Below are positions 42,601 through 57,600 of a stretch of 64,000 bases of DNA, one piece after another. The notes beneath the pieces were generated by a model. It saw only the letters and a list, made by a program, of their open reading frames with translations, did no database searches and was not told where the DNA came from. Where the stretch lies: NCBI RefSeq assembly GCF_032118995.1, contig NC_092649.1, positions 19,095,832 through 19,159,831 on the forward strand, written 5' to 3'. Position 1 is the first letter of the stretch, and the number at the start of each line of letters is the position of its first letter. Position numbers and translations under genes: made by a program. The DNA comes from Asterias amurensis. Taxonomy: Eukaryota > Echinodermata > Asteroidea > Forcipulatida > Asteriidae.

Positions 42601-45600
42601 CATTGAACTGAGTCATGATGTAATCATTTCACTATCATCGTCAACCGCCAGCAGTAAACTGCCAATAACAGAAGTGAAATAAAGTTATTAATAAATACAA
42701 ATTTCATGTATAAAAATTATACTCAGAATTAAAGTTTGACTGACTGTTTTGTTCCAAATTCACAAAGATACCCCAATATCCTGTGGAAAAGTAACAATGA
42801 TGTACAAAAGAGACCTTGTCATATATAGGGATATTAAAGGGTGTCGTGGCCGAGTGATGAAGAGAATGGAATAAAAATTCTGGGCCCAATTACACAGGCA
42901 TGCAACTGCCCGTTGAAAAAAAAAGAGGAAAATTTTCACAGGCACAACGCAAGTGCGGAGTGAGGCAGCCGAAACGCCACGGGACATGATACCCACAATG
43001 ATACCCTAGAAAATGTTGAGGTTTATTATGCTCTTAGGTGCATTTTTAGCATGTACTAGGCTTATTTTACATGATTGTAGCTGTACACTGTTAATGCCAG
43101 GCATTATTAGGCTTAAAAAAAAAAAAAAAAAAAAGTTGCATGCCTGATTACAAAGAGCTGCTTCAGCAGAAAATAATGCTTAATCATTTCTGCTAAACAA
43201 AAATGAGCAGGACACCAGTCACAATTTGTACATGTGACATGGTATTTCGGCTGGTAACCTTATCCTGGTAAGCAAAATTGGCTACTTTTTGTGCTTAAGC
43301 AGCTCTATAGATTGGGCCTTGGTCTGAGTTTGAGTAAAAAGATGTACGTTATGTGATATCGTAGTTTCGTTTGAACAAGGGAATCAATGTGTGGTGAAGA
43401 GGTTTTCAACTAGTGGTTTAAACCCGCCGAGGCCTGGCTCTTGATAATTTTACCTTGACGAATTGAAAACCGATCAACACACTTTGATTCCCATTCAAAA
43501 ATACCTTTTCGGTCCAAAAACATCAACACTTTTTGGTCAAAAAGTAAAATAAATGCAAAAATTGTAATTGTTCAATGATTTCTTTCAACACAACACCCCT
43601 CCAGCTATGAAATGGTAAGGCCCTCGGGTAAACAACTCCTTATAAGGAGATTGCTGTGCCATCACGCATATCGCCTGATGTGGCACACTGTCCCGGCCAT
43701 TGCTCTCGACCAATAGGAATGAAGAAACTGTCTTATAAGCACAGGTGCAAGCTCGGGTGTCACGCCCATGTTTCAACACTTTTTACTGGTTCTATATCAT
43801 CTGTTTAAACACCCCCACGTGATGCCCTCTTGACCAATCAGAATGGATTAACTGTCTTAGGTATTTATGAATGAAAACGGTGATGACTTAATGACTTACC
43901 AAACTGTCTGCTGTTAGTTCTGTCTGATCCCCGATCACACACGATGGAAAATCAATCACATTAATACTGTAGAGAAATAAAACACTCATCAGGAATATTA
44001 TTGAGTTGTAGTATAAAGAGGGACTGTTGCCATGGTCACAGCAGGGCCTAAATTCATAGAGCAGCTAAGCGGCTGAATTGTGCTTACTGTGCGATTTCCA
44101 TTTCAAAGTGCTGCTAATCGTAAACAAAAATAGGCAAGCTAAGCTCTGGTGCTTACTGTATGAAAATGGTGAACGCCTGGGGTGGACACCGTATTTTCTT
44201 GCTAACCTGTGAAATACGCTTACACCTTAGCTGAGCAATTTGTCTGATACAGTAAGCAGGAATTGGGGCTTGCGGAAGCAAGGAATTCTGCGCTTATGTC
44301 AAGCGTATTTCATGGTCTTGCAGGGAATTTTGGCTTGTGCGCGACAGTCTCAGTGGTCTAGTTGATATGACACTGCACTAGAATTGCAAAGGTCATGAGT
44401 TCGAATCCCACCCAAGTAATATGCCAGTGATTATTTTTCACAGAAATCGGGAAAGTATTGAGTAACCAGGGCTATACACATCGGTGTAAGGGTAAAACCA
44501 AAATTAATATTTGTTATCTTCGATGCAAACTTAACATCTCTTAAAGGCAGTGGATACTAGTGGTAATTACTCAAAATATTTTTTAGCATAAAACCTTACT
44601 TGGTTATTAGTAATGGGGAGCTGTTGATAGTATAAAACATTGTGAGAAACGTTTCCCTCTGAAGTAACGTAGTTTTCGAGAAAGCACACAACTTCGTGTG
44701 ACAAAGGTGTTTGTTCTTTCATTATTATCTCGCAACTTCAATGACTGATTGAGCTGAAATTTTCACAGGTTTGTAAATTTATGCATATGTTGAGATAGAG
44801 CAAGTGAGTAGCCTGGTCTTTGACAGTTACCAATAGAGTCCAGTGTCTTTAAAGCCATTGGACACTTTCGGTAAACAGTAATATCCAAGGCCCACACTTC
44901 GTGTATCACAACTTATATATAAAATAACAAACCTGTGAAAATTTAGGCTCAATCGGTCATCAGAGTCGGGAGAAAATAACGGGAAAACCCACCCTTGTTT
45001 CCGTACATTTCGCCGTGTCATGACATGTGTTTAAAATAAATCCATAATTTTCGATATCGAGAATTGATATTGTTATAATGTTTTCTCAAAAAGTAAAGCA
45101 TTTCATGGAATAATATTTCAAGAGAAGTTTTTCACACTTACCTTCTATAAACCCTGTAAGTTATTTGTAATTCTGTGAACTTTTACTATTTTTTTCTGTA
45201 CCGCTTTAAAGTATCCTACCTGTTCTTAGTACTGATGTACGCCATGATGTTCTGATTGAAGTACTTGAGAACCAGTGGGATGCAGTTGGCAAACACTAGG
45301 TGCTGACTCATAAACTCAAACTGCAAAATATTTTTAAAATAGATCAATTAAAAACAAGAGGTATTGCTGGCCATTCCTGGCGTAGCAAAGAGGAACTCGC
45401 TTGGGATGCTCTACTTTGGAGACCCATCCATGGCAGACAAACACCAGGACGCCCAAGAAAGACCTGGTATATTGAACAATTGATGGAGGATATCGGATGC
45501 AGGTTAGAAAATCTACCAAATGCAATGAACGACAGAGAAAGATGGAAGAACCATGTCGAAGAAAGTCGAGCAAGCTCGACCTGGTGATGATGATGATGAA

Positions 45601-48600
45601 AAACAAGAATGGTGTGCTGGCAAACACAGATGCCTTGCTGAGATTTATCTATTCCTTATCACTTAGATATTTGCCTTGCTTCAGTGTCAAGACAGGGGCC
45701 CAATTTTATGAAGCTGCTTAGGTAGAAAATATTGCTGAACAAGTATCAGCTAGACAAAAATTAGAAAGATACCATTCACAGAAGGTACAACCGGCATGAT
45801 TTTGGGCTGAAGCATAATTTTGTAAAAGCTACTTTTGTGCCTAAACAGCTCTAAGAAATAGGGCCCTGGACTCGAACCCACATACATGTACTCTGCTGAT
45901 CAGAAATACAAGGGCCCAATTTCATGAAGCTGTTAAGCCAAAAAATACTGCTCAGCAAATTTCTTTACTAAGCAAAAATTTTAAGTGGGGAACCGGCTCC
46001 AAAAAAACATACAGAATTTTGGCTGGTACCCAGTTACTGTTCAGAAAGATTTGTATGTGCTTAACACATTTTTGTGCTTAGAGGCTTTATGAATTTGAGC
46101 CCAGAGCTTGAGCTCAGGGCCCAATTTCGAAAAAGCTGCTTAATCAGAAAATATTGCTAAACAATTTACTGCTAAGCAGAAATGAGCAGGATACCAGACA
46201 CAAATTGTACGTTTGACATGGTAGTTTGGCTAGTAACCTTCTTCTTGTAAGTGTAATTTTGTTATGCTTAGCCATTTTTGTGCTTAATCAGCTCTATGAA
46301 ATTGGGCCCTGTAGTCTTGATTGCATAGCTGCTTACCTGGTAGACGTGGTTCAGTTTGAAGTGTTTGAGAAGTAGTAGAAGCAGGGCAGATATTGCCTTG
46401 ACAATAATCTCCTTGTGACGGTTCACATCCACACCGAGCTTCATGGACTGCAAGACGGTGATTCTAAAATTAAAAAAATGACACAACAAAAATCATTGAA
46501 GGTGTGAGTAAATAGTTCAAAAGTAATGATGACTGGAGCAAGCTAGTCGAAACGTTCTTCTTTCGTTGATGAAAGGGTCTGGGTATTTTTTTTGTAGGAC
46601 AAAAACACAATGTCCACAGATTTACATTGAACTCACACAGTTTGAAGAAAATGGTGGTACAAAGTTTCCTTGCTGAGGTGCTGTAGTTTTTGCGAAATGA
46701 GTCATGAAAATAGTTTTTGTCTTTGTGATCATGAGGCGAAAATTATTTCAGCATGTAAAAACTTATTTTCACGACACTGTTTTACTCATTTCTCAAAAAC
46801 TGCAGCACCTCCCAAACTAATATTTCAACAAACACCCACCCACATTGATCGAACGAACCAACGCACGAAAGAACGAACGAACGAAAAAACAAACGATAAA
46901 CGAACAGACAAACGAATGAACGAACGAACAAACGAACAAACTAACAAACAAGCAAACAAACTTACGGCATTTCTTCTGGAAGCACATCAGCTAAGATGTT
47001 GATTGAGTCTGTCTTGGCTTTCGATGTTGGAGCTACTGCAAGCAGGATCTTCAGAAGAGAGATCTACAAGAAAACAAAATCACGACCAAATAAAGTGAAT
47101 CCATCAAAATCCATGATAGTAATAATCCACAAGGGAAACTAACTGGGTACCAGTGTAGTAGCCACGGCGGGCAGTGCTTGGCGCGCCTGACCAGGACTCA
47201 CAGCACTCTGAGCAAAATACATTGTGCCGCCCAGCACAGATTTCAAAATATTGTCCACTGCACATTGATACGAGATGATGCTGATGATAAGAAGTATAAA
47301 ATGTCACAGAACTATAACACGGTCACAAGGCCATTCAACTTACTGCATGGCCCCATAACACAAACAGATTGGAAACCCGGCCCCAATTCAGAAGTAATGG
47401 ACCCATAATTGAACATGAATAATTTTGTTGATCTGCTCGCCCTTGGGGGAATCTGAAGAGAGAAAAAATGGATTTATCACCCACCACTAAAATTGGTCTA
47501 GCTACAACACTGCTGGGTACATTTCAACAAATAATTTGGGGTTGAACAAAGACAGAGCGGGAGTTGAACCTCAATCACAAGAATCATCTCTGCCCTTGCA
47601 CGTACCCATTTTACTCCTGGGTGAAGAGATACAATTATAGTTCAGTGTCTTTCTCAAGAAGACAAGAGTCATTGCTGGGATTGGAGCCCACACCCTAATG
47701 ACTTAAGGAACCCTAGAACTTGTATACAATGCACTAAACCGCTCATCAATAGAGAGGTTTTGTTTGTGTATGGTCAGCACAGCGACAAATAGTTTAGTGG
47801 CCGTGACATCAACACTTGTTGCGCATTTATGACGTTTTACACAATCTTGTTAAATGTAAAAGTTTTCTCGACACGAGTAGCAGTGGCACTACATGCAAGT
47901 AAAAAATTGAAAAGTAAAACTGAATAAATTCTGCAACATCCTGTTTTTGAGAAAAACAAAACAAGTTCAACCAGGGACAGATAATGTACGGTCCTTTATA
48001 ACTCATTTGCGGGTGGATTTCTTTGGTGATGTGTAGTTTTGGTTGTCTGTTTTGACTAAATTTGTGTGAAAATGTAACCGGGTTGTCATTGAAAACTGCA
48101 CAAAGCCGCATCAGCACGGCTATGCGTACGGATAGCTAGTAGTAGTAGTAGTAGTACACTTAACCAATCACAAACAATACCTCGCTATTGGCGCGCCATG
48201 GTACAGTAATGTATTGTATATAACATACCATGTACTGTGGTAGATTAGGTAGCATTGCCTGGTAAAGAACTTCAACTGCTGAAGGTGGGATGTCCTCATC
48301 TCCCTAAAGAAGGAACAAATAAGAAAAATAATACTTAATCTTTCTTGGTTTATTTCAACCACCTGAGATCAGGTACTGGCTGTACCCAGCAGTGCCTTTG
48401 CAGAAGTGGTATTGCTACTTCTGGGCCCAATTTCATAGAGCTGCTTAAGCAGAAAAACTAGCTAAGCCAAATTGTACTTAGCAGAATAAGGTTACCAGCC
48501 AAACTACAATGTCACCCGTACAGTTTGTGCCTGGTGCCCTGCTGATTTCTGCTTAGCACAAAAATTGTTCAGCAATATTATCTGCTTTAACCTTTGCCAT

Positions 48601-51600
48601 TCTAGAGCTGAAGTCTAACCATGAGACCATCAAGCTTGCCTGGTAGCTAAAAGCAGTTTGAACCCTATATTTTAGCAGCAGGTACCGCAAGAATTTCAAA
48701 GGTCACAGGGGGAGGGAAGGTACTTAGTATACTGTGCTATCAACACATAAATGTATCATAAAAACACAAATAATATTCGTTGTCCCCAGTGCAAAGTTAA
48801 ACAAAAAATTATACAAGTTTATTATTATTATTATTCTTTTTAACCCTGCCGCAAACTGCTTGGTAACTGGAATGAATTCAGACGTAAATTGAAAACACCA
48901 ATAAATGGCTGAATATTGTGGGCATTTTGAGGGCGAATGGGCAATTTGATACAAGCCATTTTTTCAAGATGGTTGAGTACAGATCGAGATAGGTCTATCT
49001 TTTGGGTGAAGAGCAGGATCAAGGAAATCCAAACTTGTTTTTGATTATTTTTTTATGCAAGTCGCCTGACACACATGGCCTGAAGGCCACTTCAAGGTGT
49101 AGGCTACAATTGTTTTTTTTTCCAGGGGCCGTTGCCACCTACTCCCAGGGCTTAAACGGGGTGAGGGGTCTTGTCAAAACTCATCCTGGACAGTCCACCG
49201 GACGAGGCTCACCCGATGTCAATTTTTTGTCGGACGGGCCAAAGGATGGGAGTTCCAATGATACAATGTTTCATATGCTGAATAGTGTCTTCCCGTCCGA
49301 TACACAGTGCCCAAGGCACCCCACTGAGCGCTCTCCGGTTTCACTGGCTGATTAAACACTAAACAAGCAAACCTGGGGTTTGAGTCTGCTCTGACTGTTT
49401 GGAGGTCACTGTAGTTTGGTGGAGTTTTTAACCCATTGTTTTTTCTGTTTTTCAATTTACAAAGTTACTAGCCAAGTTCCTGTAAACCTTGTTTCCCCTT
49501 TCTCCATTTTCAAATTTGATAGGTTACAAGATAATAATTACAGAAACTAATGTAGTGTAATGTAAGTGTCAAATAAAAGCTTATTCATGAGTGTATCCAT
49601 TTAAGGCCATGTCTTATGAAAAACTGTTGCATGAAACCAAAAACCTGCCCTCTGGGGAGACCCCCTGCTGTTTCCAGTAGATAGCAATCTTAAAGGCAGC
49701 GAACACTATTGGTAATTGTCAATGACTAGCCTTCACAGTTGGTGTATCTCAACATATACATAAAATAACAAACCTGTGAAAATTTGAGCTCAATCGGTCA
49801 TCGAACTTGCGAGATAATAATGAAAGAAAAAAACACCCTTATCACACGAAGTTGTGTGCGTTTAGATGGTTGATTTCGAGACCTCAAGTTCCGAATATGA
49901 GGTCTCGAAAACAAATTCGTGGAAAATTACTTCTTTCTCGAAAACTATGGCACTTCAGAGGGAGCTGTTTCTCACAATGTTTTATACTACCAACCTCTCC
50001 CCATTACTCGTCACCAAGAAAGGTTTTATGTTAATAATTATTTTGAGTAATTACCAACAGTGTCCACTGCCTTTAACACTCTTGGGTTTTGTAAACATAT
50101 GATCTCTGGTGAAGGCCAGTCATTGTGAGCTCGTCCTATGGCCCGTCCGATAAAGTAATCACTACAAGGGACGAGAAACCTGGTCCTGCACGGGCGCCGT
50201 CCGATGGCTGTCCAGGATGAGTTTTGACATTACCCCCTTTACAGTCCATACAGATGTAGGCTTTGGTATCATCAAACTCACCTTTGAGATCGGGTTTTTA
50301 TTAATTTCTTCTTCTCTTCTGATCTGTACCTCCGACAGCGACATATACACATGCTGTGTGGAATCAATTCAATTATCAATTAAAATATCAATTATTATCA
50401 CATACTAAGCTTGGGCCAAGGCATTTGAAAGAGCAATTAGGTGAGGTTTGCAGTGGCACCATGTGTAAATCTCTTGTGAGTGGTGTTGGTTCTGAAAAGA
50501 AACGTTGGTTGACATCAAGTCTTATCTATATAAGAATTCCACCCGAGTTTATATGCCTGTGAATTTTCTTCACAGGACTCGGGGAAAGTACCGCGTATAC
50601 AGTGCTAACACAGATCGCTGTATGGGTAAAAACCAATATTAATAAGTCTTATCTAACTTATACAGCAAAGTCCACTAGCCAACAGGGTAAGAATCTTGCT
50701 GATAACTTCTTCAGGTTGCAGCATTCTCCCTTACAGTGGTCCGCTGACTAAAGGCCAGTTAAAACACTTGAGGACCAGTCAAAAATCTCTCCAAGTGGTT
50801 CGGCTGACTAGTTCAGTGATGAAAAAATCCCAATTTCATTTGAAAACAAGACTTATGAAAAAGCTGGTCGATAAAAAAAAGCTAATGGACTAGTAAAAGG
50901 ACAAGCTAACTGGTCATGTTGGCCAATCACCCAAAAAAGTAAGGGCAAATCATGGGTTGGTATTCCAAAACAACTTCAGTGCCCAACCAGCAATGACTTT
51001 TATCCAAATATTTAGTGTACCTTCTGTAAAGTCATCACGCAGGCAAAAATGTTCAGGCTAAAGCACACAGCTTTTAGAGACCTATCACTTGATCAATAAA
51101 TGGCCTGTCCTAATATTCAGCGTACCTTCTTGAGGACATTAACTCCTTCATGAATGGGCTGAGGAAGGCCTGCAAGGGTGCTTCGATCACTGCATGGAAA
51201 TGAGAAAATGAAGAGTCACAGGGAATGGTCACAATGCATGTCTAGTCTACTAAAAAACTACACCAAAATTCAAGGCCGCATAATAAAGGTACACTTTCTT
51301 TGATAAGAAATGCTGAAGAATGTTGGAAATAAAAAGAAATTCAATACACAAACCTCAACGAAAACTAACAGGGTACATTTGTTAATAGCCAGGGAGAAGT
51401 CAGGTTATCAGAAGAAAACAGTTTGGGGGTTGAACCAAGACAAACAAACAACCTCTGAATTAATGTGTCTGTGCTCTACCAACTGAGCTATCCAGCCCTA
51501 TGTTTGCGGCCTACCTAGTTTGTCAGTATGTTGGTATGGGACTCCAGTCAAAAGCCATTAAACCTGTACCTGCCAAATAGCACACTAAGTAAACATTAAG

Positions 51601-54600
51601 TAATAAACTACTAGGGAAACTGACTGAGCCACTTAAAGATTATCATGCATGCATTCTACCAACTGAGCTATCTAGCCCTAAAGTAGACGGTCTCCCTATT
51701 TTGTCAATATCTGTGTTCGGGGTTGACAGTCCGAAGCCATTCAATCTGAAACTGTTGTGTACCCAAAAAAAAATTAAAGCAATCCCAAGAAAAACAGGTC
51801 CTTACCTTGGTACTTGAAAACCTACAAACTTTCTTCTGGTGTGGTCCAAAAAAATGTCCAAATCCTTTTGCCTGGAAAAAAACACACAAGTTTTTAATAG
51901 ACCCAAACTTAACCTTTAATGATTAAAGAGCTGCTTAACCACAAAAGTAGCTAAGCTTAAGAAGATTATGCTTACCAGAATAAACTACCCACTAAACTAC
52001 CATGTCGCATGAACAATTTGTGACTGATATCCTGCTCATTCCTGCTTAGCAAAAAATTTTTAAGCAATTATTTATGCTTACGCAGCTCTATGAAAATGTT
52101 GTAACAGTACAGACAAGTAAAAAGAATTTATGATAAAAATCTCAAGCCGGTTTTAGCCAGAATAAGGTTACCAGCTAAAGTACCATGTCACACCTACACA
52201 TTTGTGACTGGTATTCTGCTCGTTTCTGCTTAGCAGACAATTGTTAAGCAATATTTTCTGCTTAAACAGCTCTATGAAAATGTCAACAGTCAATACAAAG
52301 TGATTAGACCTAATGATAAAAATCTGAAGCCGGTGTTCCAAGGAATTCCATCTGCCGGAGATTCTGTTCCCCTCATGTGAAATTAACGTGGAAGAAGCAG
52401 GATGATTCAAAAGAGAGCGCTATTAGAATTAGATTGTACACAGTTCGCCATATGGGGGGATCAAATCTCAGGGGGGCTGTACCTCCTGCCACACCCATTT
52501 CAGCTTTTAGCGTTCTAACTTCCCATACCGAACTTTTGGTGTCCACGGCAACTGTCTGTTCTCCCTCGGGGACGGTGGTGGCTGCGAGCCGTTCTCATCT
52601 TCCTCCTCACTCCCTCCGTTGAGCTGTTCCTCCTTGTTCTCTTCCTCCTTCCGGTCTGGATCCTCGGGCATCGGCTCGTCAATACCGTTCTGTTTGACGA
52701 GGCCCTGATTTTCGAGAAAAGAAATCACTCAAATTATTCTCACATAACTTGTTTTTTCTTTCTAGAGAAGCTGGATATTTTAACGAAAATGATGGTTTTT
52801 TAAAATGAGGAACGGACAAAAAAGTGAGCGTGAGATGAAATTGAAATGGTGATGTATGAATGGTGGTTTGAATGTTAAAGTAGAGGTGAATGATAAAAAT
52901 GCAATGAATCAGGAGGACAAATAGTAAGATTGTCATAGTTTTGGTGTTACCCTTACACCGATATCAGGGTTTGCCCTTTAACTTTGTCAGTGACTAGCCA
53001 GCAGGACCAGTTAGCTTGTCAGTTTACTCGGGCCAAGTTCGCGCAAGGGTAACAAGTTCGCGCAAGGATAACAAGTTTGCGCAAGGATAACAAGTTTGTG
53101 CAAGGATAAATGGTTTAAGGCAGTGGACACTATTGGTAATTACTCAAAAGAATTATTAGCATAAAACCTTACTTGGTAACGAGTTATGGGGAGAGGTTAA
53201 TAGTATAAAACATTGTGAGAAACGGCTTCCTCTGAAGTGACGTAGTTTTGGAGAGTGACGTAGTTTTGGAGAAAGAAGTAGTTTTCCACATATTTGATTT
53301 CGAGACCTCAGATTTAGAATTTGAGGTCACGAAATCAAGCATCCGAAAGCACACAACTTTGTGTGACCAGAGTGTTTATTCTTTCATTATTATCTTGCAA
53401 CTTCGACGAAGGTTTGTTATTTTATGCATATGTTGAGACACACCAAGTGAGAGGACTGGTCTTTGACAATAACCATTGTGTCCATTGTCTTTAATGAGTG
53501 GTTGTTCAGTGACATACGTAGAGCATGTGCACAGAGGTTGAAGTGCAAACAACTCTTTACATGTCATCCCTGGGCGACCGGCAAATTAACGCATATTATC
53601 ATTTTGTTATAACTGGTCCATTCTGCACTGTTGAAAAACAGGTGTTTGGTTACCAGCGATGCGACCATACTCCGGTAGGCTGGTGGCAAATAGTTGACCA
53701 ACATAGACTTGACTAGATGAGTTTGGGCGATGTTAGTCAAACAATGGCCGACGATAGTCCTTGCGCGAACTTGGCCCTAGAATTTGAACTTTTCAGTGGT
53801 TTACAATTAGACAAATGATTTTGTGAGTGAAATGAAGTAAATGGGATGGGTAGATGGGTGTGAGAATGTGGGAAAGAGGGTAGGGTTTCAAGAAGGGTGG
53901 ATGTTAAAGGAATTAGGGTATAGAATGGTAGGCTACAAGGGATACAGAATAAAGCCAAAGAATCTGTTGTTGAGCCCTTCTTGTATGAAGTTAGTCATTT
54001 TGATTCTAACAGTACAGTAGGGATGTGATGGGATTATGCCTTTGATGATGAGCATAGAATTTGCCACACAGTCAGAGTATGTCATGAGAAGAGATTTGGC
54101 TATACAGCAACCCTTCACCGATCTTGAACTCTTGGTGGCAGCAGACACGCCTCCATTACTGCGGTGGTACCTGGGGTTGTACTGCACTGTCTAGCGACAG
54201 GTTTAAGGGTTGCGCTACACGGCGATCATCTGATCAGTCACAGGTTATTGAACTTTTACTTTGCAAATCGCTCGTACAAAAGAACGCTGGTCAACTCGTA
54301 CGGAAATTTTTCAGGGACAATCGCAGTGTCTGCTGCCACCAACAGTGCAAGATCGGTGAAGGATTGCTGTATAGGGCCATCACAAATTTGAATTTTGAAC
54401 AAATATTTTTGAAACTTTGAAAAAATTGCTTGTCAGTGTTAGTCTACGTATATTTTTTCAAAATTCAAATCTACGATGGCCCTACAGCTAAATATCCTTT
54501 TCATGACATACTCCGTTTGTGTGCCAAGTTCAAGGGTTGTACCAGCAAAGGCACAATTCCTCAAATATGTCCCCTATCTGGCCCACTATTCAACCCTCAT

Positions 54601-57600
54601 TACATTTTGACTCCCAAAATGGTGCATTGCATAGGCATATACAAAGTGCACTGAATGTGCAAGGCTTCTATGGGCTAATTTGTAAATGTTAAAAAAATCA
54701 ACGCCAAAAGATATACGCCAACCAGAACAGCAAAAAATGGTTACCGGTTAAAAGCCAGGTAATGACTAGTGTATGAGGCTGGTTCCCTGACTAATTTCTT
54801 GCTTAGCAATCAAGATTTCTTAAGAAATATTTACAGCTCAGATATTTCAAATGAAAAATAAAAAAGGCAAGGAGTTATGTTATTCTGCGGAATGTTAAGA
54901 GTGCATGGTTTGATGCAAGCATGATATTAATGCATTCAGTGATTATTTGAAAAATGTTTACTTGAATTCAAGACTGGAGCTTTATTCTGGAAGGTGGCCT
55001 TTTTTATTTCAAAATTTATAAAGCCGGCTCATGAACATAAGATCTTTAGTGCAGTTTATTTTGCAAATTGGCAAAAATTTTCACGTATCGACCAAATTAA
55101 TACGCAAACTTTCGCATGGAGAGAACCCAGACTAAAAGCACTGAGCCGACGATATGCGATTTTAAGTAACCAAGGCCACGCTAACAAACCAAAGTTTGCG
55201 CATATCAACCAAATACGCAAGCTTACGCATTGACAGAACCCTGACTGAGCCAACAATATGCCATTTTAAAGAACCAAGGCCACGCCAACGACAATAAAAG
55301 CCTCCAAGCTTGATAAAACATTGAATTCATATCTTCATGGCTATTATAACAAAACAATACTCACAAAATTGACCTGAAACCATTATATGATTGATGAAGA
55401 AAATGGTTAGTAATTTAGTCAATCTTTTTTTTGGTTCGTGTGAGGGTGTGAGGAACAAGTGGAGTCTAGGCAAGCAAATGATATAAGAACTATAAAGAGT
55501 GCACGAAAACAAATACTACATGTTTGTAGCTATCAAAACAGTTAAAGGAAATATTTTATATCATGACATTTGAAAAGAAATTGCCCTAGCAATCGTATTG
55601 TTTCTCTGTTTTAGACTAGACCGGATGTCTTTGAACACTTTAGATAACCTTGGGTTCCCTTGTACTTGTTTCAATGTCAGATGAAAGAAGCAAGATTATT
55701 GGTTTCCGTTGTGGTTTATTGCTTGATTTTTTAACCAAACATTTACATCCCATTAAGGTGATCTTCTTGCTGCCGCTCCCAAGGTTGTATCATAAACTTG
55801 GGTGTGATCCCTGGCTACACCGCAGCTAATAATTAAATGGATTCTGACTGGCACCCCAGGGAAAAAAAATATTGACAAAATAGGGATACTGCCAGCATAG
55901 GGCTATATGTAGATAGCTCAGTTGGTAGAGCACCGGCACGTTCATCTGGACCGCGCAGGTTCAAATCCTGCTCTAGTCAATTTGTCTTTGTTCACCCCAA
56001 ATTTGATCAAGTCAATGATACAAAATAAATGATTTCCTTTAAGTTTTCATGGCCCAGCACCACCAACATGGGGCTAGATAGCTCAGTTGGTAGAGCGCCT
56101 GCATGTTAATCTGGAAGTTACCATCCCACTCTAGTCAAATTTTCTTTGTTATTCCTCATGTCAATGATACAAAATAAATTCTTTCCTTCAAGTGTTCATA
56201 GACCTTTTCGCAAATACTCATTGCGCAAGCGCCAACTGTTGAATGAGGTGCACGCTGGTCTAGCTAGCGATCAAAGTTGGGGCAGTTTTGGCGGTCGTTT
56301 AACCTATTCGGTTGACTTGGCCATTGATTAAACACTAACCAGTGACCGGAAAAAATATTAGTTACTGCCGCCAAAAGGCACCTCTGATCGCTAGCTAGAC
56401 CAGCATGCACCTCGTTCCACGCCTAAAGCCCACGTAACAAATAACTATTTCGGTTGACTTGGCCGTTGGTTGAACACTATTATCAGTGACCGCCAAAACG
56501 CACCCTGATAGCTAGCTAGACCAGAATGCCAAAAGTGGGCGTACGGAGTATTTGCGATAAGGTCTACGGCCCAGCACCAAATAACGAAAGAAAAGAAACA
56601 AACTCGTTAAATGAAAAGACTGCATAGTAATCAAACTAGAGCAGGTTTCTCTTCAAATCTACAGCATTCTACTTCTCTCGTACATGGTGAAGGGGATGGG
56701 ATGGAGAGATGGTTTTCAGATGGACGATGGGGTTCATGTGACGGACGAAACGTGGACGAAAATGGAGATGCCACAGCGAGAGTCAGAGTACATCATTCGC
56801 AGATAAAAATCGGTTAAAAAAGTGACCGGCCATTAACATATATAAGAGAGAGGGGAGAGAGAAATATGTAAGGATTGCAACGATTGCAAAAGTTATTGGT
56901 AGAACTTTGTTTTCTTCTTGCACATAATGAAACAAATGTTTATAAACTGCTCACAAAAAGTAAGGAAACTTTTTTCAATACAGTATATTTGTTATTATTT
57001 AATACTCTCTTTGTATATGGTATATATCAATGGAAAGCTGAACTGTTCCTCTTTAAAATGATACCACATTTGCAATGATAACATGTTGCTGAACTTGGCT
57101 ACACGAATAATGAGGCAAAGTCAAAAATCAAATGTGCCAAAATTACCGTTGTCAGTGAATGGTCAATAGGTAATGCTCAATAATCGAACCGATCAAGCTT
57201 TTCAGAACCATTAATGGTTTACACGATGATTTGCACCAGTGAGCTCATCGGACACAATTAACCCTCATCTCATGAAAAACACCTTGTTTGATGGGAATTT
57301 GCAAGACGATATTCTACAGCCGAATGCAGTCCCATACTTGCAGACTCTTGGACCAAATGCCATATTTTAAGATGACAACGCTCGCCCCCATCGATCGCTA
57401 CTGGTGACTGACTACCTGAAAAATGTTGGGGTGCACTGGATGGATTGGCCCGCTAACAGTCCATACCTGAATCCCATGGAACATCTGTGGGACCAGCTTG
57501 GCCTCACTGTCCGCGCCAGAACCACCAACACATCAACTGTGGCTGACCTAACCAGGTTCCTTAAGAATGGAACGCCATCCCTCTTTATAAGCGCATCACA

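Noticed and set aside
54124-54420. Plus-strand frames of 98 and 75 residues
   Set aside because: They lie in an inverted-repeat element, lack domains and overlap each other in different frames.
55905-56110. Possible tRNA genes (A and B boxes present)
   Set aside because: The acceptor and D stems do not pair and the copies share a SINE body, so they are SINEs.
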